A stretch of 64,000 bases of DNA from assembly GCA_949316235.1 (NCBI GenBank), contig OX438742.1:34044853-34108852 (forward strand), in the 5' to 3' direction. Position 1 is the first letter of the stretch; the number at the start of each line of letters is the position of its first letter. The stretch comes from Oegoconia quadripuncta (lineage: Eukaryota; Arthropoda; Insecta; Lepidoptera; Autostichidae). Positions 56,878-64,000 of this stretch are shown here, piece by piece. Made by a program: the position numbers and the translations under genes. The notes beneath the pieces are model-generated. The model did not search any database and was not told the origin of the DNA. It saw nothing but the letters and a program-made list of their open reading frames with translations.

Positions 56878-57490
56878 GTCATATACATATAACACAAGTA
56901 AACATACTATGTTTTAGAAGACGTTTATTATAATGAAATTACTAAAAAAAATGTTTTTACTCCACTCCACTCAGGTTTAATTGATAAGATAAGTTTGTTA
57001 TCCAGTCAAATGATAAATAATTGAATTCACTCCCGTGATATAGAAAGCTGCCATCGACAAAGCTTCAAACTACATACTCGTATTATAGAAATCAGTTGTC
57101 TGTACTGTACTAGTACACGGCAATTGGCTACCATCTCCTTTTCTGTTTTTATACCACCTCGACCATTAACTGACCATACTAGTGAAATGTAGTACTTTGA
57201 CAGATGGTGTATCTTCACACCGTGTCGTAGAGGGCACAGGTTAGCTCGGGAGAGTGAGCATTAATCTACGCGAATAACTGTACCTTCTTATGATGAGTGT
57301 GAATGTGTGTAGGTATGTCACTATAAGACTTTATTATGATAGTTATTTTTATTTCTCACCAGCATTTTATTCCTTGGTACATTATACGTTGTGTTTGTGA
57401 AAGATAGATTTATATCCTGGATGTTCTCCGCGGATACTTTATTGATCATTTCCTTATTGTACTTGCCCACGTATAGAATGTTTATTTTCT

Positions 57491-57635
57491 TCAAATAGTA
57501 TAAAACAAAGTCGCTATCCGCGTCTGTCTGTTTCTGCGTTTAGTTGTTCCAAATTTCTTCCAAGGTTTATGTATATATAATATTTGCATATAATAGAAAG
57601 TAATTGCACTTGTTCGAAACCGGGGAACCGGCTAG
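57491..57635 (+). mobile_element. Helitron-like element, family 2
   Basis: Begins TCAAATAGTATAAAACAAAG and ends cggggaaccgg-CTAG|T (57632-57635). The 5' TC, 3' CTAG and a short GC stem (ccgg..ccgg) fit a small non-autonomous Helitron. A 5' end of the same family appears at 25910. Confidence 0.5.
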
Positions 57636-60600
57636 TATTATGATAAAGACAAATACCTATTATTAAAAACAAATTGTTGGTATAGGTGTTGAAAGATTGG
57701 ATTTTAACCCTTACGTCTAAAGTTATATTCCTGAAGAGATTTCTTTTTTTGGAAAGGTGTTCATTATTGTTGCTGTTGTCATAATATAATTAAAATTTAA
57801 CAAAAGAAATTTATTTTTATCATGCCATTGCAGATATAATAATAAAACATAATATCAGCTCTAATACAAACAGGAGATCCTGATATGGTCAGGTGTGATT
57901 GAAGACATAAAAACGGAATGTAATAAAAATTAAAATAGCCTCTCAATAATATTGTTGTAAGTGCAGGTACGGTCAGTATGAAAACAATACGAACTGAGAG
58001 GGTAGTCATCTAATTATAGGGTTTTATGAAACATTTCGGCTTTGGAACGCTTGGGTAGTGGGGACCACGCGCTCATATTTTCTGCCTGATCAACGCATCT
58101 GGACATTACTTTGGCGTAAAGAATAAGCATCACTATCTAGCGGAGCGATGTGGCCAGTAATGACGAATTTTTTTTAGATGCCAAAATATAATTTTGCTGC
58201 TGACTCTACATGCATGTCGTACAGTGCATAAAAATAGAAAAGAAAGCGACGGTGCATGGTATTATAAAACTTTACAAGAATTGCACAGTAACTATAAATT
58301 GTAATGGGGTTAGGTAACTATCTATTGGATAAACGTCTGTAAAAGTAATAAATTTTTCTCAGATCGTATTTATTAATATACCTCATCAAGCTATGGTTAA
58401 TTGCCAAATATCTTACCTATACATAATTAGTTTTACTTTACAACCATACTATATATATTTCCGCGTGGGTGACGCAAAGGTAATATACAGCCTTATTCTG
58501 CAATTTATGTTATTAGGTATTTATTGTCCTTGCAATATTTCCTAGGTTAGAAAATATTTTAATGGAACATAGAACCGTCACAATAATTGTACATACAAAT
58601 GATAAAAAGTTCTACAAAAAATATTGTGATGCATGTTGCTGTAGGTAAGTATGATAGTATTCATTACTGCCATGACGTTGCTAAACAAATCTGTCCTTAC
58701 TACCTTAGGTACTACAAAAGCAATGAATTTCACTACATAGGTTTCTTTAATTGATTAAAGTAAATTAGAAAATAAATATATTCTATGGTAAACATTAAAG
58801 AAATGAGATCGTAATTAATGTCCCAGAATATACCGCCGGGAGTGTGGGTCAGGTCAGAGTGCGAAACACCGGCTCGAATCACTTTCACCCATCGCTAGTC
58901 CATTAGCCCGACAGCCGCATCTGTCTCAGTCAAATTAGACATAAACACGATTTTTTACTTCTTAAAACACTAACACAATAGACAGTCTACCGCTTTATTC
59001 GATTTATTTTATAGTTTTATCATCGAGTCCCTGAGATCGTTTATTAAACAAAGCTTTTTCCATAACTGCAAAATACTTTGAAATTATTCTTTCAATTAGG
59101 AAGATCAATAATACTGTGTTTTCTTATTATGAAAAATGACCCTTTTCGACTTAATCAAAAAATAAAGGAGTGACATCACCGTCTGTCGCGAATGGTGTAG
59201 AGCACATGCTGACCTAAAAATAACCAAATATTCTGCCATGTGCACACCAAAAAACACCAAAACAGCATGTAAAGCAAAAACATAACACGACTCCGATAAC
59301 CATCGCAACGCCGAATGTTACCTTTAAAAAACTTTGCGAAGAAGTTAGAATTTAAAAATAGAAAGTTAAATAGGGTCAAAAAGTTATTAACTCTTAAAAC
59401 GGAATAGGGTAACATAGATGAGCAAGATGGAATTATAGTAAAAAACAAATGAAAAGGGGTAAAAGAGTCCTTCCCCTTGAAAATAAGTTTAGAAGGGATA
59501 ATGTGGAACAAAAAGTGAATTCTTTATAAGTTGTTTCGGCCAGGTGTTTTTGAATTCGGAACGTCTTACCGGAAATCTGTGGCGCATGTGTCTGTGCAAC
59601 CCGTCCGCAGCGGAAACAGCGTCGAGCATCCCTCACCTTCCCTTCTGCTCTACATTCTCTTTTTAAAAACATCCCTTCAATAACAGTTTTAATTAATTAT
59701 GTATGTAATCTTACGAGTACATTATTCATCTACATTTAATTAAAAATTTAATATTTTACTGAACTAAGTAGTAGGTACTTAGTAACTAAATAGCTCTAGA
59801 CTGGCAAATAAATAAATCACTAATTCCTTTAATGTAATGACCAAAAGATGATTCTTTTCTGATATCTACAAATATTTGTTGTTGGTACTCGTAGCCAACG
59901 AATACTTATAGACACCTAGAGGAGTGCGACTCGACTAACAGTCGGCAGAGAAAATAACAGAATAGATGTACTACAGTAGTATTGTAGTAATAGAGGTACA
60001 GAGTATTGAGTTTATATAATATTGTTACCTCCTCGGGGACTGATAATTATTAACTGCACGAGTTCAGCACAGATTATATTTTTATATTCACATAAACTAA
60101 AGAAAAAACATATTGAATGTTTCCTCCGTCTGTTATTAATAATAACCACAATGTTCCATTTAAATCAGATTGCCCTCACAGGTGGTGCTGTTAAAAAGGG
60201 AGGGTTGCAAATTCAACGTGCATACCTACACACAATAAACAAACATTCCTTATAATAATATTTTACAAGCAACAGGACAAATTACCTTTAAACTTTTTTG
60301 CACTTTGATAGAAAAATATTTATTTTTCATTGGAAATGGAGATGATGTTCATTCATTATTATTTTCATTCATCTTACCTAATTACACGTGATTTGTTCAA
60401 CATTTAAATATTTTTATTAATTAGCAATATTGAATAAAAGTAAAAAAATATGGGATTTACAAAATGGAGGTCGGGAGCAAATTCTTTCTTCGATTAAAAT
60501 TCATTTTCTATGGATATTTGAAATTTAACATCTCCATAATATGGCGCGTAGTTTCACCTTTTATATTATTGAAAATTGATTAGAGATTGATACGTCTTTG

Positions 60601-62174
60601 TATTAGTGTAATGAATTTTTCAAATGTCAATAGAATCGCGAAAGTCTACCCAAAAATCAGTCCCCTGTAGTACATACTGTCGTCCCCAAAGAAAATAACA
60701 AATAATTAAATTTTTGTAAACTTTCAAACAATAAACGTTGTTTTGGAGTCGATGTACATTGAATTTTTGATAAGCTTTGTTCGAAAAATCCAAGAAGGAA
60801 CATTTCAATACTTTGCCTCAACACAAGTTTATTTTTAGGACAAACACTTAATAATTTTTAAATTACTCCGTGCTCGTACATCATAGCTGGTTACAAATCG
60901 TGGCGCATCCGCTTCTTTACACCGTCTCCCTTTGATTAACATCTCAAAGGGTTAATTCGAAAAGAAAAGGGTGTATTTTGAGATCACATAAATCCTTGGT
61001 TTTATTATGTAGGCAAGTTTCTTATGGTTTTAATATGCAATATTCAAAACATATCCAGAATCAAAATAATGAATTTACATAAAATACTATAGACTTTATG
61101 CCGCACAAAGCAACTTTGCAATTACAATTTATTGATAATCTCCAGACGATTTCTTTATACTGTAAGTTTTTGGCAACTTCGTTATAAAGTCTTTATTTTG
61201 CGTATAGGTCTGCTTATTATGCTGTAGACAAAGAGCCCTGACTTATACCAGCTTGCTGACTATACTATCTTAGAATATGAATTATGTTTACCTACAATTT
61301 CAAAGGCCTTTAAGTAGCTCGAAATTATTTGTGCAAATAATGCACGGCGTATGCGGACACTTCTTTTCAGAACTTGACCTGATATTGCCGTGCGCGTTGA
61401 TAACATAATTGTATTGCTGCCAGTTAACGATCCCAATCTGGCACAATTACCGAAACTCGGCTGAGCTTGAGCGATCAATCTATCAAAAAGGTAAAGGCAC
61501 CGGTCGTTGACTCCCAGGTGATCTATCATAACGATACGCTGAGACAACACCGCCGATCATTGGCGTGTTTACCCTACACTCTCCCACGAGACGTGTTTGA
61601 GAAAGGATGTCAATGGGAACAGTGTGGAATGATGAAAGACAAGATGGAAGGACACGATTCTCATCACCTTTCATTATCTTATCGAGATTTTTTGGCTCAA
61701 GAGTATTTATAAATTGAGTCCTAAGCTTTAAAATTAAATAGGGTAAAAGAAACACTTTCTAGATTTATTATGAAGGGAATTAAATTTAATGGACGTGACT
61801 TATTAATTACAACTTTAAGAAATAAAAATTCAAACATAGTTGAATGGTTCAATTTATATTTTATAAATTTTACTTTTGAATTAGTAGGGTAATTGATATT
61901 TTAAATTCTCAAAATGTTCAAGGTTTACCACTGTTTACTAACATAGTTATAGATGATTGTACTAACAAACATCGACCTTATTGTCTGGATTAATAAATGA
62001 ATAAATAATAATGGTGCAAAATGTTCATAACGATGTTTAATAAAAAAAATGCGGGTTTTAGGACGGCATAGTAAAATCATTTTAGCTTCATATCTAAGAG
62101 GATTATCCAAGGTAGGTGTAGGTACAGGTTCACACGGCCGTAACGACCATAGCACTCCCAGTATAAGAAAGTCT
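57636..62174. other. Unassigned DNA
   Basis: A SINE family K tail fragment (ggtcaggtgtgattgaagac) lies at about 57888-57930. GC-richer unrecognised patches lie at 58830-58920, 59550-59650 and 61320-61600. No frame here is recognisable, including minus frames 59176-59511, 59433-59672, 61260-61550 and 61483-61755. Confidence 0.35.
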
Positions 62175-62321
62175 CAGGCCCGTGTTAATTAACTGTTCTC
62201 AAGATTGAGATGACCTTAAGTTTAAGCTTGAGAATCTGTGGCATAAAACAGTAGGTATCCAAAAAAAAATTTTTGAGACTGGCACGCGATGTCAATCTCA
62301 CGATCGATTTATTAAGCCCTA
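62175..62321. mobile_element. Palindromic MITE, family F, copy 2
   Basis: The ends ggcccgtgttaattaactgt and cgatttattaagccct are inverted, with internal 'ttctcaagattgagatgacc' versus 'caatctcacgatcgat'. Related to 38391-38534. Confidence 0.65.
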
Positions 62322-62435
62322 GGTGCGTTCACATTCCCGGTAGCTTTGCGCAGCCAGGTTACAATGGTGGTGTTACGCTCGTCGTGCGGTCGACTGTACC
62401 ATTGAATAAAATTGCCTAATACGTTTTAAGCCTTA

Positions 62436-62644
62436 TCTAACTAATATTAAATATGCGAAAGTTTGGATGTTTGTTTGTTTATTTGTTTGTTGCTCAATCA
62501 CGGCGAAACTGATGAACGGATTTGTTATATAGGTAGAATATACCCTGGATTGAGACATAGGATAAACAAATTTCGGTGATAAAATTAATCCACGCAGGCG
62601 AAGCCGCAGGCGAAGCCGCAGGCGAAGCCGCAGGCGGAAGCTAG
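62436..62644 (+). mobile_element. Helitron-like element, copy 4, with amplified 12-mer
   Basis: A|TCTAACTAATATTAAATATG at the 5' end and CTAG|T at the 3' end (62641-62644) satisfy the Helitron end rules. The subterminal stem region is expanded: caggcgaagccg is repeated in tandem about three times (62595-62635) where other copies have it once. The minus-strand frame with an RLRLRL run is caused by this repeat and is not a protein. Confidence 0.7.
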
Positions 62645-62702
62645 TTATTATATATAAGTTCAAAAGTAGTCTGTTGGAACTTTGTTTGCTCAAAATTGTG
62701 TA

Positions 62703-63695
62703 TACAGGGCGTCCCAAAGTTATGGGACATGAAGGGGAAGTACCTTAAATATTGTAGATAGTGAATTTTGCTCAAAGAAGACTTTATGTTATTTTTAAAA
62801 GTTAGTAATTCTGCATTCATAGATTTTCTAAAAATTACTTGCTTCGGCTGGGAATCGAACCGACTTAAATGTGAAAAAAAAAACACCCTACTTTTATGAT
62901 GCCAATCGAAAGAATAGCTAAAAAATAATAACTCTGCCTAAGTAACATAGTATTTTAAAAGAAAGGAACAACATAAAATGATTGAGTCAAATTTCAAGAA
63001 AGTTATTTATTGCCGACGACGTTCGAAAAGTAGCGATATTATCATTCCAAAGATAGCATTGATTATTCGTAAATAAGTACCCACTTCATAAAATAGGTAC
63101 TAACATAGTTTTCCTTATTATAAGTGCACGTGTAGATGAAATGATAAAACTTGTATTTCAATACGTCCTCTGTAAGCTAGACAGAAGGCAAATTAAAAAC
63201 GTAGGCGAGTTGCAAACAGAATTGTGCCATATCACATCGAGTGTTCACCATAAAATGATTAGAAAATCAACAGGCAGCGGGCTCATTAAAAGATTGGCGA
63301 TTTGCGTAAGACAAGAGGGATCACATTTTGAGCATTTAATTAATTAATTTACAAAAAAATACCTACTTAATTGACTACGGCAGTTTCATGTATGTTTTTT
63401 ATTTGATTAAAATGATTAATTTCACGTTGTTCCTTTCTTTTAAAATACTATGTTACTTAGGCAGAGTTATTATTTTTTAGCTATTCTTTCGATTGGCATC
63501 ATAAAAGTAGGGTGTTTTTTTTTTCACATTTGAGTCGGTTCGATTCCCAGCCGAAGCAAATAATTTTTAGAAAATCTATGAATGCAGAATTACTAACTTT
63601 TAAAAATAACATAAAGTCTTCTTTGAGCAAAATTCACTATCTACAATATTTAAGGTACTTCCCCTTCATGTCCCATAACTTTGGGACGCCCTGTA
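62703..63695 (+). mobile_element. Tc1/mariner-superfamily element with 268-bp inverted repeats
   Basis: TA|CAGGGCGTCCCAAAGTTATG and CATAACTTTGGGACGCCCTG|TA are inverted ends with TA at both sides. The inverted arms (62705-62972 and 63426-63693) are equal in length and nearly identical, including a 10-base A/T run. The central 450 bp carries a transposase remnant. The element looks internally deleted, retaining only the 3' part of the transposase gene. A tRNA box B-like ggttcgattcccag occurs inside the arms. Confidence 0.85.
63141..63350 (+). pseudogene. Tc1/mariner-like transposase, C-terminal remnant
   Basis: The frame contains NVGELQTELCHITSSVHHKM followed by GLIKRLAICVRQEGSHFEHL and a stop. 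The ending 'RL..C....G.HFEHL' and the preceding 'I..EL...I..I' helix match the extreme C-terminus of many Tc1/mariner (IS630-type) DDE transposases of insects. The catalytic core (DDE/D) is absent and no upstream homologous frame is visible between the arms, so it cannot be active. The start at 63141 is just the first ATG in frame. Confidence 0.65.
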
Positions 63696-64000
63696 TATAT
63701 AAAATAAGAAAACGGTATAAACTTGTAAGTAGGCCATTTATAAGAGTTCGAAAAATTTTGCCATGTAATTTCTTAAAACGACCGGAAAGAACCAATGCTC
63801 TCTTTTTAAAAACTTTCCTGCTATTATTGAGGTAGATAGGCTTATCTATATTAATTTTAGTAAGTAGATACTGACAGTAACAAGACTTTTCTTTGGTCAG
63901 TACAGATAAGGATGTACCACAATTCACATACAACTGAAACTTGCTTTACAATTATTACATACTTATGTCACAATTTTATTATGTTGAATGTTGTTTTATT

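Noticed and set aside
59176..59672. Overlapping 111- and 79-codon minus frames
   Set aside because: No domain; composition is consistent with chance. Weak GC patch only.
61260..61755. Three overlapping 81-96 codon frames on both strands
   Set aside because: Frames conflict, none recognised. The region is merely less AT-rich.
62433..62717. 94-codon minus frame with an RLRLRLRL run
   Set aside because: The run is the translation of the tandem 12-mer at the Helitron end.
62641..62886. Near-identical frames at 62641-62886 (-) and 63512-63835 (+), sharing SHLSRFDSQPKQ
   Set aside because: They are the two inverted arms of one transposon read in opposite directions, not protein-coding genes.
1..64000. 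CRISPR arrays, operons, prokaryotic terminators
   Set aside because: The only regular arrays are a minisatellite and microsatellites. Composition, introns and transposons are eukaryotic.

Overview
The window looks like AT-rich, repeat-dense, gene-poor DNA from an insect, most likely a lepidopteran. This is inferred from the transposon families. RTE LINE tails carry the 'gaggcctatgtccagcag' signature, Helitron-like elements end A|TC...CTAG|T, several tRNA-derived SINE families are present, and there are many palindromic MITEs. I found no complete, recognisable host gene. Most open frames over 60 codons are chance frames or pieces of mobile elements. The region could be intergenic or lie inside a large intron.

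The centrepiece is a DIRS-type (tyrosine-recombinase) retrotransposon at 12546-18041. It has near-identical inverted terminal repeats (12573-12716 and 17829-17973) and an internal complementary region (17649-17768). That region is exactly the reverse complement of the two element ends fused through one shared AAT. Gag appears to be split by a 1189-bp GT-AG intron holding five 157-162 bp tandem repeats. Pol (RT plus RNase H) is broken by frameshifts, two nonsense codons and catalytic-residue changes. The tyrosine recombinase is almost intact, interrupted only by a short in-frame hairpin with a stop. Clean termini around a decayed Pol suggest a defective copy mobilised in trans.

Layout. 1-12.3 kb: RTE remnant, a MITE with a nested RTE insertion, a SINE, a CR1/L2-like LINE 3' end, two palindromic MITEs, a Helitron, perfect hairpins at 3591 and 9237, and a MITE with a nested SINE. 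12.3-18.0 kb: a MITE and the DIRS element. 18-29.5 kb: a SINE, a second copy of the 5.9-kb MITE, a long-TIR element, a SINE split by a foldback element, and a diverged tandem duplication. 31.9-45.3 kb: two abutting Helitron copies, LINE tails, a SINE split by a LINE, an exon-like pair at 36.3-36.5 kb, LINE and SINE relics, and more MITEs. 46-57.6 kb: SINE heads, a hAT-like element, a 25-bp hairpin, LINE relics, a MITE and a second Helitron family. 62.2-63.7 kb: a MITE, a Helitron with an amplified subterminal 12-mer, and a Tc1/mariner-like element with 268-bp inverted repeats around a transposase C-terminus remnant.

All reading was by eye. Boundaries marked approximate could shift by tens of bases, and no database or folding program was used.
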